NCBI RefSeq assembly: GCF_002188465.1
Contig: NZ_NINW01000026.1
Coordinates: forward strand, 115,620 to 179,619
Reading direction: 5' to 3'
Origin: Pigmentiphaga sp. NML080357
Lineage (GTDB): Bacteria; Pseudomonadota; Gammaproteobacteria; Burkholderiales; Burkholderiaceae_B
Length of the DNA stretch: 64,000 nucleotides
The translations under genes were made by a program, and so were the position numbers. Positions 1-8,008 of this stretch are shown one piece after another (within the stretch, counting starts at the first letter, position 1; every line of letters starts with the position of its first letter). The notes beneath the pieces were generated by a model that saw nothing but the letters and a program-made list of their open reading frames with translations, did no database searches and was not told the DNA's origin.

Positions 1-361
1 TCGGCGCGAGGTCCTTGAGAGTGTCGAACGGAACCCTGGCATACACATGCGGATTGATCACCAGGGTGCCGTCGAACCCGACCACCAGCGTATAGCCGTC
101 GGGGGCGGCGGCCGCCGCCATCTGCGTGCCGATATTGCCCGAGGCGCCGGGCTTGTTCTCAACGATTACCTGCTGGCCGAGCCGGTGGCCCAGTTGTTCC
201 GCCACGATGCGCGCGCCGGTGTCCGTCACGCCGCCGGGCGCGAACGGAACGATCAGCCGGATCGGCTTGCCGGGATAGTCCCCGGCCTGCGCGGCGCCGG
301 CGAGCAGGCATAGTGCGGCGAGGCACGGCATGCGGAACCGGGTAAGCCATCTCATCGCCAT
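1..361 (-). CDS. Bug-family (TctC) tripartite tricarboxylate transporter substrate-binding protein, C-terminus cut off by window edge
   Basis: Reading from ATG 361, preceded by GGAGGAG at good spacing, gives a signal peptide ending around AGAAQA, then the family hallmark YPxKPIRLIVPFAPGG, the VENKPGASG loop and PDGYTLVVG. These are typical of periplasmic Bug receptors, which bind carboxylates and feed TctAB-type or other uptake systems. Only about 120 of the usual ~325 residues lie in the window; the rest continues leftwards. It is 70 bases downstream of the CoA-transferase on the same strand, so the two are probably one operon under the sigma-54 promoter at 1663-1678. No TctA/TctB membrane genes are in view. 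The ligand cannot be deduced. An alternative start six bases downstream (ATG 355) is also possible. Confidence 0.9.
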   Translation of the reverse strand, partial: MAMRWLTRFRMPCLAALCLLAGAAQAGDYPGKPIRLIVPFAPGGVTDTGARIVAEQLGHRLGQQVIVENKPGASGNIGTQMAAAAAPDGYTLVVGFDGTLVINPHVYARVPFDTLKDLAP

Positions 362-431
362 GGTGTCTCCTCCTTGGGGCGAGTTTTGTCGTTGTCGAAA
401 GCGCCTGCTGGCGCGCCGTGGTCCGCGTCGT

Positions 432-1628
432 TCAGCCGATCGCTCCTTCCGCGCGCAGCCGCGCAAGCTTGTCCGCCCCATAGCCCAGCCAGCCGCCGAG
501 CACGGCGTCGGTCTGCGCGCCCAGGCGTGGCGGCGCGCCGAACGATGCCGGCGCCGCGCCGGAGAGCTTGACCGGATTGCCCGGCATGCGCAGGGATTTG
601 CCATCGCCAAGCGGCACGGCCGCGACCATGCCGCGCGCCTGCACTTGCGGATCGGCCAGGGCCTGCGCGAAATCGTTGACCGGCCCGCAAGGAATGCGGG
701 CCGCCTCCAGCCGTTCCAGCCAGTGGGCGGTCGGCTGCTTGCGAAGTTCGGCCGCGATGATTTCGTCGATGCGGGCCTTGGCGGCAAAGCGCGCCGCCTG
801 CCGGCGGTATTCGGGCTGCCTCAGCTCAGGTAGATCGATGAACTCGACGAAACGCTCGAAGAACGCGTCGCCGATGCAGGCGATGATGATGTGGCCGTCC
901 GCCGTCGGGTAGCAGTTGTACGGCACGTGCACGAAGTGGCCGTTGCCGATCCCCTCCGGCACTTCGCCGGACATGAAGTACATGGTGGCCATGTAGTTCA
1001 GCAGCGATATCTGCACGTCGAGCATGGCGATGTCCACGTGCTGTCCGCGGCCCGTCCGCTCGCGTTCGACCAGGGCCGCCAGCACGCCCAGCGCGCCGAA
1101 TACGCCGCCGCCGAGATCGCCGATGGGAATGCCGCTGCGCATGGGCCCGGTAGCCGGCGTACCGGTGATCGACATGCCGCCGCCCATGGCCTGCACGACC
1201 TGGTCGAAGGCGGGGCGCTCGGTGGCGGGACCGGTCTGGCCGAAGCCCGTGACCGAGCAGGTGACGATGCGGGGGTTGATCCGAGACAGCGCCGCGTGAT
1301 CGATGCCCAGGCGTTCCGTAACGCCAACGCTGAAGTTGTCGAACACCACGTCGGCCTGCCGCACGAGGTCCAGGAATACGTCGCGTCCCCCGGGCTGCTT
1401 GAGGTCGACGCAGACGCTTTCCTTGTTGCGGTTGAGCGTGAGGTAGTAGGCGCCCATGCCGTCGTGCGAATACTGCGGATCGTTCTCGAGCAGGCGGCGT
1501 GTGCCCTCGCCGCGTCCCGGCGGTTCGATCTTGATGGTGCGGGCGCCGAGGTCGGCCAGCAGCATGGTGCCATAGGGGCCCGAAAGCATGTGGGTCAGGT
1601 CCAGCACGGTGATGTGTTCGAGGGCCAA
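432..1628 (-). CDS. CaiB/BaiF (class III) CoA-transferase
   Basis: About 398 residues, a normal length for the family. It opens with LEHITVLDLTHMLSGPYG, typical of CaiB/BaiF enzymes, and carries the catalytic aspartate in the IPIGDLGGGV segment (about residue 171). Such enzymes move CoA between carboxylic acids through an aspartyl-CoA intermediate in the cytoplasm. The reading frame is open to 1697, but a start there would lie upstream of the predicted sigma-54 promoter at 1663-1678. TTG 1628, preceded by GGGAGA seven bases away, fits both promoter and family N-terminus, so I chose it. It is probably co-transcribed with the Bug receptor downstream and controlled by the divergent PrpR-type activator. 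Whether it acts on glutarate, an aromatic acid or another acid is unknown. Confidence 0.9.
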   Translation of the reverse strand: MALEHITVLDLTHMLSGPYGTMLLADLGARTIKIEPPGRGEGTRRLLENDPQYSHDGMGAYYLTLNRNKESVCVDLKQPGGRDVFLDLVRQADVVFDNFSVGVTERLGIDHAALSRINPRIVTCSVTGFGQTGPATERPAFDQVVQAMGGGMSITGTPATGPMRSGIPIGDLGGGVFGALGVLAALVERERTGRGQHVDIAMLDVQISLLNYMATMYFMSGEVPEGIGNGHFVHVPYNCYPTADGHIIIACIGDAFFERFVEFIDLPELRQPEYRRQAARFAAKARIDEIIAAELRKQPTAHWLERLEAARIPCGPVNDFAQALADPQVQARGMVAAVPLGDGKSLRMPGNPVKLSGAAPASFGAPPRLGAQTDAVLGGWLGYGADKLARLRAEGAIG

Positions 1629-1662
1629 GCCGGTATCTCCCGAAAAATGGATGCCGGGATCC

Positions 1663-1678
1663 TGCAATCGGCATGCCA
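1663..1678 (-). promoter_or_regulatory. sigma-54 (-24/-12) promoter for the CoA-transferase/Bug operon
   Basis: On the minus strand the 16 bases read TGGCATGCCGATTGCA, against the consensus TGGCACGNNNNTTGCW. The GG and GC dinucleotides have the required ten-base spacing. Predicted transcription starts near 1652, about 24 bases before the TTG start and just upstream of its GGGAGA. The gene on the other side of the gap encodes a sigma-54 activator. Confidence 0.75.
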
Positions 1679-1743
1679 CGCGGGCCGCCACCGCCAAGGC
1701 ATTGATTCTTCATTGTTTTCCCCGGGGACCGACTTTGTCCGGA

Positions 1744-1782
1744 CGTTTCATGGGACAATCGTGAAACGACACAGGCGTTTCA
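1744..1782. promoter_or_regulatory. probable upstream activator site for the PrpR-type regulator
   Basis: CGTTTCA (1744-1750) and TGAAACG (1762-1768) form a perfect 7-bp inverted repeat with an 11-bp spacer. A third CGTTTCA half-site follows at 1776-1782. The site lies about 90-130 bp upstream of the predicted sigma-54 start, the usual distance for an enhancer, and directly before the activator gene, so autoregulation is also likely. Confidence 0.55.
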
Positions 1783-1795
1783 TCGAGACGATCCC

Positions 1796-3781
1796 ATGCC
1801 CCCCTTTCCTCCTCCCGCCGCCGACTTGCCGCGTCTGTGTTTCGCCAGCTATCGGCATATCCGCGAGCTGGCCATGCCCGTGGTGTCCGAATACGCCGCC
1901 CGGGCGCAAATCGAAGTCGTCGATGCCACGTTCGGCGACGCCCTCGCCCTGGCCGAGGACCGGATCGAGCGCGGCATGGTGGATGCCTTCGTCAGCGCGG
2001 GGTCGAACGCCGCCATCCTCCGGGCGGGCCTGCAGGCGCCCGTGGCCACCATCCACCTGGGCGGCTTCGACCTGCTGCAGGTCCTGATCAAGGCACGCCG
2101 CATCGCCGACCGGGTCGGCGTGGTGATGTATGGCCAGACGATTCCCGAACTCGACGCCGTCAAGGACTTGCTCAACATCGGCATCAGCCAGCATGCCTAC
2201 CTGACGCCCGACGATGCCCGGCATCGCTTCGAGACGCTGCGCCGCGAAGGATTCGAAGTGATCGTGGGTTCGAGCCTGGTGGTGGAACTGGCCGAGCAAG
2301 CCGGTCTCAAGGGCCTGCTTGCCTATTCGCTGGCCAGTATCCGCAAGGGATTCGACGACGCGCTGGACCTGGCCCGCGTCGCGCGGCTCGAGGCGGGCCG
2401 CTACGAGCAATTGCACAGCGTGCTGCACAACCTGCAGGAAGCGGTCGTCGCCGTCGACCGCGAAGACCGCATCATCGCCATCAATCCGCCGATGCAGCAA
2501 TTGCTCGGCAAACCGGAGCTGCCGCTGCGCGGCCAACCACTGGGAGCGCTGGAGCCGGCGCTGTCCTTGCGCGCCACGCTGGATAGCGGTCGCCAGGAAC
2601 GGGCCATCGCGCTGCGCTTCGGGCAACGCGACTGGGTGGTCGATCGCACGCCGATACGCGAACATGGCGACATCGTCGGCGCTGCGCTTACCTTGCACGA
2701 CGCGGGCGCCATCCAGGCGGCCGACACCAGCCTGCGCATGCTGCAGCGGCGCCAGCAGCACACCGCTCGTCATACGTTCTCCAGCCTGGCCGGGTCCGGG
2801 GCGGCGATGCGCGCGGCCATTGCCAGCGCGCGCCGCTACGCCTGCACCGAGCTGGGCGTGCTCATCACGGGCGAGAGCGGCGTCGGCAAGGAGTTGTTCG
2901 CGCAGGCCATCCACAACGAAAGCCGGCGCGCGCAGCGGCCCTTCGTCGCGGTCAATTGCGCCTCGTTTCCCGAATCCTTGCTGGAAAGCGAACTCTTCGG
3001 CTACGAGGAAGGCGCGTTCACCGGTGCCCGGCGCGGCGGCAAGCGCGGCCTGTTCGAGGCGGCACATACCGGCACGCTGTTCCTCGACGAGATCGGCGAC
3101 ATGCCCCTGCCCCTGCAGACGCGCCTGCTGCGGGTGCTGCAGGAACGGGAAATCACCCGGCTGGGCGCCACGGCCCCCATCCCCATCGATATACGGGTCA
3201 TCGCCGCCACCCACCAGCCGCTCGAGCGGATGATCGCCCAGCAACGCTTCCGCCAGGACCTCTATTACCGGCTCAATATCTTGCGGCTGGCCTTGCCGCC
3301 GCTACGCGGGCGTCGCGAGGACATTCCCACCCTGGTCACGCCCATGGTCGCGCGGTGCCTGGCTCGCCTCGGGGCGAGGCTCGACCCTGCCGCGGCGCTG
3401 GCGCCCTGGATGGCCAGGCTGCAGGCCTACGACTGGCCCGGCAACGTTCGCGAGCTGGAGAACCTGGCCGAAAGAATGGCCGTGGCGCTGGCGCAATACG
3501 AACGCCCCGAGGACGTACCGGCCGATGCGTTGCGGCACGATTGCCCGGAGCTTTTCGCCGGCGATGCGCCGCCGGAGGAAGACGGGATGCCCATGGCCGA
3601 ACGCGTGCGCCGCGCACTGGCCCAGGCCGGCGGACGGCGGGCCGAGGCGGCGCGCCGGCTCGGCGTGAGCCGTTCCACCCTCTGGCGCTGGCTGGCCGAG
3701 CTCGAGCGCGAGGCGGCCCCGGGCGAGACCCGCTCCTGGCCTTTCAGCGAGGCTTCAGATCGCCCAGCACGACGCCGGTAA
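1796..3781 (+). CDS. PrpR-type sigma-54-dependent transcriptional activator
   Basis: 661 residues. The N-terminal ~200 form a PrpR-N sensor domain (also found in propionate-catabolism regulators, where it senses small acids). A PAS-like linker follows at about 205-320, then an AAA+ sigma-54 interaction domain with Walker A GESGVGKE (359-366), the sigma-54 contact loop GAFTGA (406-411) and Walker B GTLFLDE, and a C-terminal Fis-type helix-turn-helix (RRAEAARRLGVSRSTLWRW). It is divergent to the CoA-transferase operon, whose promoter has the matching sigma-54 signature. The ligand is presumably the acid handled by the Bug receptor and transferase, an inference. The ribosome site before ATG 1796 is weak. 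The 3' end overlaps the convergent tetR gene by 38 bp. Confidence 0.93.
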   Translation: MPPFPPPAADLPRLCFASYRHIRELAMPVVSEYAARAQIEVVDATFGDALALAEDRIERGMVDAFVSAGSNAAILRAGLQAPVATIHLGGFDLLQVLIKARRIADRVGVVMYGQTIPELDAVKDLLNIGISQHAYLTPDDARHRFETLRREGFEVIVGSSLVVELAEQAGLKGLLAYSLASIRKGFDDALDLARVARLEAGRYEQLHSVLHNLQEAVVAVDREDRIIAINPPMQQLLGKPELPLRGQPLGALEPALSLRATLDSGRQERAIALRFGQRDWVVDRTPIREHGDIVGAALTLHDAGAIQAADTSLRMLQRRQQHTARHTFSSLAGSGAAMRAAIASARRYACTELGVLITGESGVGKELFAQAIHNESRRAQRPFVAVNCASFPESLLESELFGYEEGAFTGARRGGKRGLFEAAHTGTLFLDEIGDMPLPLQTRLLRVLQEREITRLGATAPIPIDIRVIAATHQPLERMIAQQRFRQDLYYRLNILRLALPPLRGRREDIPTLVTPMVARCLARLGARLDPAAALAPWMARLQAYDWPGNVRELENLAERMAVALAQYERPEDVPADALRHDCPELFAGDAPPEEDGMPMAERVRRALAQAGGRRAEAARRLGVSRSTLWRWLAELEREAAPGETRSWPFSEASDRPARRR

Positions 3782-4478
3782 TGTGCGCCAGCCAGGCGTC
3801 GCGGCGCTGGCTCTCCATCAGGTCCACGCCCAGCCAGCGTGAGCAGGTATGGTGGTTCGAGACGTAGAAAAAGCCCAGTGCCATGACCGTCATCAGTACC
3901 GTCTCGGCATCGACGTCCTTGCGGAACACCTGTTTCTGCTGCCCGCTTTCTAGAAGACTGCGGATCGTTTCGACCAAAGGCATCGAGACGCGCTTGATCT
4001 TGGCCGATTTCTTCACGTACTTGGCGCGCAGCAGGTTCTCGGTCATGAGCAGGCGCACCAGGTCCGGATTCCGGTTGTAGTGATGCCAGGAGTGGGCGAT
4101 GAGTTGCTTCATGCCCTCCACGGGATCGCTTTCGGTCTGGACGAAGCTGCGCTGCTCCTCGACCATCTCGGCGTACAGGTGCTCGAGCACCGCCTGGTAG
4201 AGCCGCTCCTTGCTGCCGAAGTAGTAGTAGAGCATGCGGTCCACGGTCTTGGCCCGCTTGCTGATCTTGTCGATGCGCGCGCCCGAATAGCTGTGCTCGG
4301 CGAATTCGGCAATGGCGGCCGCCAGGATGCGCGCCTGCAGCTCCTCGGGGCTGCGCCGCCCCTTGGTCGGGCGGGTGGGCGCCCCGGCCGTGCCGGTCTT
4401 GGCGGCGGACCGCTTCCTGGCCGGCCGCTCGGGCGCTTCCTGCTCGATCTGCTGCTCCACTGCGGTGCTCTCTTTCAT
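3744..4478 (-). CDS. TetR-family transcriptional regulator of the Rieske/ABC island
   Basis: 244 residues. A basic, low-complexity N-terminal extension of about 40 residues precedes a TetR_N DNA-binding domain (ILAAAIAEFAEHSYSGARIDKISKRA, then the recognition helix and LYYYFGSKERLY). The ligand domain carries no motif I can assign. It is divergent to the Rieske oxygenase gene, so it probably represses that gene and perhaps the rest of the island. A small palindrome at 4658-4671 is a candidate operator. The same TetR/Rieske/Liv-receptor layout recurs at 53962-57101 with a different TetR. Confidence 0.9.
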   Translation of the reverse strand: MKESTAVEQQIEQEAPERPARKRSAAKTGTAGAPTRPTKGRRSPEELQARILAAAIAEFAEHSYSGARIDKISKRAKTVDRMLYYYFGSKERLYQAVLEHLYAEMVEEQRSFVQTESDPVEGMKQLIAHSWHHYNRNPDLVRLLMTENLLRAKYVKKSAKIKRVSMPLVETIRSLLESGQQKQVFRKDVDAETVLMTVMALGFFYVSNHHTCSRWLGVDLMESQRRDAWLAHITGVVLGDLKPR

Positions 4479-4657
4479 GCTTTGGACCTTGAAATTCTAG
4501 TGCATAGGCTGCACGAAGCGCTGCGCACCGACCGCGCAACCGCGGCCACGTGAGCCCTCTTGCAGTGCGGCCGGCACATCGGCGGGTCGCGCAAGGCATG
4601 CCTGCGCACAGGTTTCGTGCATCGGTATTTTCCCCTCCCAGTTTAATGTAGAAAATC

Positions 4658-4671
4658 CTCCATAAGTGGAG
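4658..4671. promoter_or_regulatory. palindrome in the tetR/Rieske divergent region
   Basis: CTCCA-TAAG-TGGAG is a perfect 5-bp inverted repeat in an A/T-richer stretch between the divergent tetR and Rieske genes. Flanking GAAAAT and ATCTTC-TTTTC extend it imperfectly. It is a plausible TetR operator. The rest of the gap 4479-4795 shows nothing else I can assign. Confidence 0.35.
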
Positions 4672-4795
4672 TATCTTCTTTTCGAAATGCGCATATGGCC
4701 CGGAATTTGCCTGCCACCATGGCATGGCCATCCGGCGCCACGCCGAACGTTCTTCCATCCGGGCTTGGCCCGGCCCAGCGAACAGGAGTGAAGAA

Positions 4796-5824
4796 GTGGG
4801 TCGATATGCACGCAATACCTGGTATCCCATCGCGTGGTCGCGCGACATCGGCCGGGCGCTCGCGCGCCGCACGGTCATCGAGGAAGACGTCGTCCTGTAC
4901 CGCACCGAGGGCGGCGAGGTCGTCGCGCTGGAAGACGCCTGTCCCCACAAGCTTGCCCCGCTTTCCATCGGCCGCCTGGTCGGCGACGAAGTGGAATGCG
5001 GCTACCATGGCCTGACTTTCGACTGTGCCGGCCGCTGCACCAAGGTGCCGGGCATGGCCCATGCGCCGGCCAACATCCAGGTGCGCAGCTTCCCTACGGC
5101 CGAGAGCATGGGCATGGTGTGGATATGGATGGGCGACCCGGAGCGCGCCGCCGCCACCAAGGTGTTCGATCTGCCCCAGTACCACGATCCGGCCTTCAGC
5201 CTCGTCGAGGGCGACGCGCTGCTGGTCAAGGCGAATTATCTGAACCTCGCGGACAATCTCTGCGATCCGTCCCACGTCGGCTACGTGCATCGGTCGACTT
5301 TGTCGAACAGCCACCACGAAGCCGTGCCCGTCATGAACGAACGCCAGCGCGACAAGGTCGTGACCTGGCGCTGGGTGCTCGATTCGCCGCTCATCCCGGT
5401 CTTCCAGGGCCTGAAGGATTTCGGCGGCAACGTCGACAGGTGGCACTACTACCACTACTACGCGCCCAGCATCGCCGTCATCGATTTCGGCTCCGCCAAG
5501 ACCGGCACCGGCGCTCCCGAAGGCAACCGGGACGACTGCATCCAGATGTATGCCTGCCACTTCATCACGCCGGTGGACGAGCGCACGTGCGTGCAGCATT
5601 GGCTGTGCCTGAAGAACGTTCCGTCCGATCCCGAGATCGACGCCCGCCTGCTGGCCGGCTTGCGTACCGCCTTCGACGAGGACAAGGCCGTGCTCGAAGC
5701 CATACAGCGCAATGAGGACCGCGTGCGCGACTGGCGGCCTGTCAAGCTCGCCATCGACGTCTCGTCCGTGAAGATGCGCAAGATGGTCGACGAAATGATC
5801 CAGGCGGAACACGCTCTCTCCTAG
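4796..5824 (+). CDS. Rieske non-heme iron oxygenase, VanA/PaO-like alpha subunit
   Basis: 342 residues from GTG 4796, chosen because AGGAG lies seven bases upstream and the protein then begins GRYARNTWYPIAW, the family N-terminus. The reading frame also has an ATG 72 bases earlier without a ribosome site. The Rieske [2Fe-2S] ligands are C49, H51, C68 and H71 (CPHK...CGYH). The mononuclear iron site is in NLCDPSHVGYVH (H160, H165). Such enzymes hydroxylate or demethylate aromatic and heterocyclic substrates and need a reductase. None of the VanB type is adjacent, but a ferredoxin and an FNR lie in the same island. It is followed by the Liv-type receptor, probably in one transcript. Substrate unknown. 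Confidence 0.92.
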   Translation: MGRYARNTWYPIAWSRDIGRALARRTVIEEDVVLYRTEGGEVVALEDACPHKLAPLSIGRLVGDEVECGYHGLTFDCAGRCTKVPGMAHAPANIQVRSFPTAESMGMVWIWMGDPERAAATKVFDLPQYHDPAFSLVEGDALLVKANYLNLADNLCDPSHVGYVHRSTLSNSHHEAVPVMNERQRDKVVTWRWVLDSPLIPVFQGLKDFGGNVDRWHYYHYYAPSIAVIDFGSAKTGTGAPEGNRDDCIQMYACHFITPVDERTCVQHWLCLKNVPSDPEIDARLLAGLRTAFDEDKAVLEAIQRNEDRVRDWRPVKLAIDVSSVKMRKMVDEMIQAEHALS

Positions 5825-5935
5825 GGCCGGGACGCCGGGCTCCGCCCATGGGCCCAGCAACGGCCCGAGGGGCGTGGTTCCGGCGGCTCGCGGCCTCCTT
5901 GCAGCCTCCACTCTCGACCCACTGAGGAGCATTAC

Positions 5936-7147
5936 ATGAATCGGATTTTCGGGATCGGCGCGCTTGCCGCCGTCGTGCTGTCGGCAGCCTGCGGTCCGGC
6001 GTTCGCCGCGGACGACGTCATCCGCATCGGCGAGATCAACAGCTACAAGCTCTTGCCCGCCAACATGGTGCCCTACAAAAAGGGCTGGGAGCTGGCCCAG
6101 GACGAGATAAACGCCGCGGGCGGCCTGCTCGGCAAGAAAGTGGAAACCGTTTTCCGCGACGACAACGGCAACACCGGCGATGCCGTGCGCATGGCCGAAG
6201 AGCTGCTCTCGCGCGAGAAGGTCGACATCCTGGCCGGCGTCACGCTCTCGCACGTGGGCCTGGCCATCGCCGATTTCGCCAAGCAGCGCAAGGTCTTCTT
6301 CCTGGCCTCGGGCCCCTTCACCGACAGGGTGGTCTGGGAGAACGGCAACCGCTATACCTACCGCCTGCGCTATGGCACCTATTCGATGACCGCGGCGCTG
6401 GTCCAGGAAGCCGCCAAGATGAACAAGAAGCGCTGGGCCATCGTCTACCCCAACTACGAGTACGGCCAGTATGCCGCCAAGACCTTCAAGGAGGTGCTCA
6501 AGCAGGCCCAGCCGGACGTCGAGTTCGTCGCCGAGCAGGCCCCGCCCTTCGGCAAGATCGACGCCGGCGCGGTGGTGCAGGCGCTGGAGCAGTCCAAGCC
6601 GGATGCCATCTTCAACGTGCTGTTCGGACCCGATCTGACCAAGTTCGCGCGCGAAGGCCAGACACGGGGCCTGTTCAAGAATCGCGAGGTGGTCAGCCTG
6701 CTGACCGGCGAACCGGAATACCTCGATCCGCTCAAGCGCGATTCGCCCGACAACTGGCTGGTCACCGGCTATCCCTACCAGCTCATCGATACGCCGGAGC
6801 ACAAGCAGTTCATCGACGCCTATCGCAAGAAATACAACGACTATCCGAGAATGAACTCGGTCATCGCCTATGCCACCATGAAGGCCATCGCGGCCGGCGT
6901 CACCAAGGCTGGCTCGACCGACACCGAAAAACTCATCCAGGCATTCAAGGGCCTGGAGTTCGATACGCCGCAAGGCCGTACCTCCTTCCGCACCCTGGAC
7001 AACCAGTCGACGTTCGGCATCTACATCGGCCGCACCGCGGTCAAGGACGGCAAGGGCTACATGAAGACCGGCCGCTATGTGGACGGGTCCACCGTCATGC
7101 CGCCTGACGAGGTCGTGCGCAAGCTGCGCCCGGGCACGGACGGCTGA
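5936..7147 (+). CDS. Liv-type ABC transporter periplasmic substrate-binding protein
   Basis: 403 residues with RBS GAGGAG. A cleavable signal peptide (ending ...GPAFA-ADD) is followed by a type 1 periplasmic binding fold starting IRIGEINSYK and containing NAAGGLLGKKVETVFRDDNG, typical of LivK/amide-type receptors that often bind aromatic or heterocyclic acids as well as amino acids. Its partner permease and two ATPases are on the opposite strand at 7217-10673, with the 3' ends facing, so together they make one complete importer. It is probably co-transcribed with the Rieske oxygenase, implying that it captures the substrate of the island. Confidence 0.93.
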   Translation: MNRIFGIGALAAVVLSAACGPAFAADDVIRIGEINSYKLLPANMVPYKKGWELAQDEINAAGGLLGKKVETVFRDDNGNTGDAVRMAEELLSREKVDILAGVTLSHVGLAIADFAKQRKVFFLASGPFTDRVVWENGNRYTYRLRYGTYSMTAALVQEAAKMNKKRWAIVYPNYEYGQYAAKTFKEVLKQAQPDVEFVAEQAPPFGKIDAGAVVQALEQSKPDAIFNVLFGPDLTKFAREGQTRGLFKNREVVSLLTGEPEYLDPLKRDSPDNWLVTGYPYQLIDTPEHKQFIDAYRKKYNDYPRMNSVIAYATMKAIAAGVTKAGSTDTEKLIQAFKGLEFDTPQGRTSFRTLDNQSTFGIYIGRTAVKDGKGYMKTGRYVDGSTVMPPDEVVRKLRPGTDG

Positions 7148-7170
7148 CCCCGCTTTCCGGCCCTTCCCCG

Positions 7171-7197
7171 GTCCGCCGGCGCATCCGCCCGGCGGAC
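7171..7197. terminator. hairpin between convergent livK-like and livF-like genes
   Basis: GTCCGCCGG and CCGGCGGAC form a perfect 9-bp stem with a 9-base loop in the 69-bp gap between convergent stop codons. There is no T-tract, so it may be a weak or Rho-assisted bidirectional terminator. Confidence 0.45.
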
Positions 7198-7216
7198 TTC
7201 CGTCCCGCGCCAGGCG

Positions 7217-8008
7217 CTATACGCTCAAGTACGCCCGGCGCACATCCTCGTTCGCCGCCAGGGCCTCCATGCTGCCTTCGTATCGGATCTCGCCGCGTTC
7301 CAGCACATAGGCGCGATCCGAGACCAGTTCGGCGAAATGCATGTTCTGCTCTGACAGCAGGATGCTCACGCCTTGCTCCTTCAGCTCCAGGATCATGTGG
7401 GCCATTTGCTCGACGATGACAGGAGCGACGCCTTCGGACGGCTCGTCCAGCAACACCAGGTAGGGATTACCCATCAGCGTCCGCGCCACGGCGAGCATCT
7501 GCTGCTCGCCTCCGCTCATGCGGCCGCCCGGCCGATCGGGCATCTCGCCCAGGTTGGGAAAAAGATCGAACAGGCGCTCGGGCGTCCAGACCGGCGCCAG
7601 TCCTCCAGAGGGCCAGGCACGCGACGGCTGGCGCCCGACCTCCAGGTTCTCCATGACGGTGAGGTCCGTGAAGATGCGGCGGTCCTCGGGAACGTAGCCC
7701 AGGCCGGCGGCGGCCGCCTCGTGCGGCGCCGCCCTGGACAAATCCTTGCCCATGAAGGATATCCGGCCTTTGCGCTTGGCGATCATGCCCATGATGGCCT
7801 TCAGCGTGGTGGACTTGCCGGCACCGTTGCGGCCCATCAAGGCCACGACCTCGCCCCGGCGGACGTCGAGCTCGACGCCGAACAGTATCTGCGCGGCGCC
7901 ATACCAGGCGGCCAGGCCGCTGACTTCCAGCAGCGGTTCGATCGTCGTTTCGGACATGGGCATGGGCACCTGCAAGGGAGTTTGCGTGGGAACGGCATAC
8001 AGAGCCAT
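7217..8008 (-). CDS. livF: Liv-type ABC transporter ATP-binding protein (LivF)
   Basis: 263 residues from ATG 8008, whose A is the last base of the livG stop (TGATG), with GGAGG upstream; translation is coupled. Walker A is GRNGAGKS, the signature MSGGEQQ, Walker B YLVLLDEP and the switch region LLSEQN. It has an N-terminal tail of about 17 residues before the conserved start; MSETTIEP (17 codons in) is an alternative start. It powers uptake together with LivG and the fused LivHM permease. It is the last gene of the minus-strand operon beginning at 14652. Confidence 0.94.
   Translation of the reverse strand: MALYAVPTQTPLQVPMPMSETTIEPLLEVSGLAAWYGAAQILFGVELDVRRGEVVALMGRNGAGKSTTLKAIMGMIAKRKGRISFMGKDLSRAAPHEAAAAGLGYVPEDRRIFTDLTVMENLEVGRQPSRAWPSGGLAPVWTPERLFDLFPNLGEMPDRPGGRMSGGEQQMLAVARTLMGNPYLVLLDEPSEGVAPVIVEQMAHMILELKEQGVSILLSEQNMHFAELVSDRAYVLERGEIRYEGSMEALAANEDVRRAYLSV

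Noticed and set aside
432..1628. Assigning the CoA-transferase to glutarate activation in the nicotinate-like pathway
   Set aside because: Attractive because ring opening would lead towards C5 acids, but the gene belongs to a separate sigma-54-controlled unit and the family is too broad to assign a substrate.
4796..5824. Naming the two Rieske proteins VanA
   Set aside because: The N-terminus and ligand spacing fit the VanA branch, but no VanB reductase is adjacent and substrate-determining residues cannot be judged.
4643..6973. 776-codon open frame antisense to the Rieske and receptor genes
   Set aside because: Composition is Leu/Arg/His/Gly-rich with no family signature; it is a high-GC antisense shadow of two clearly conserved genes. 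Similar long shadows at 8796-10595, 20858-22534, 33547-36345 and 54738-57164 were discarded for the same reason.
7171..7197. Copy of the intergenic repeat family between the convergent livK-like and livF-like genes
   Set aside because: It is a simple 9-bp hairpin and lacks the repeat's other modules.
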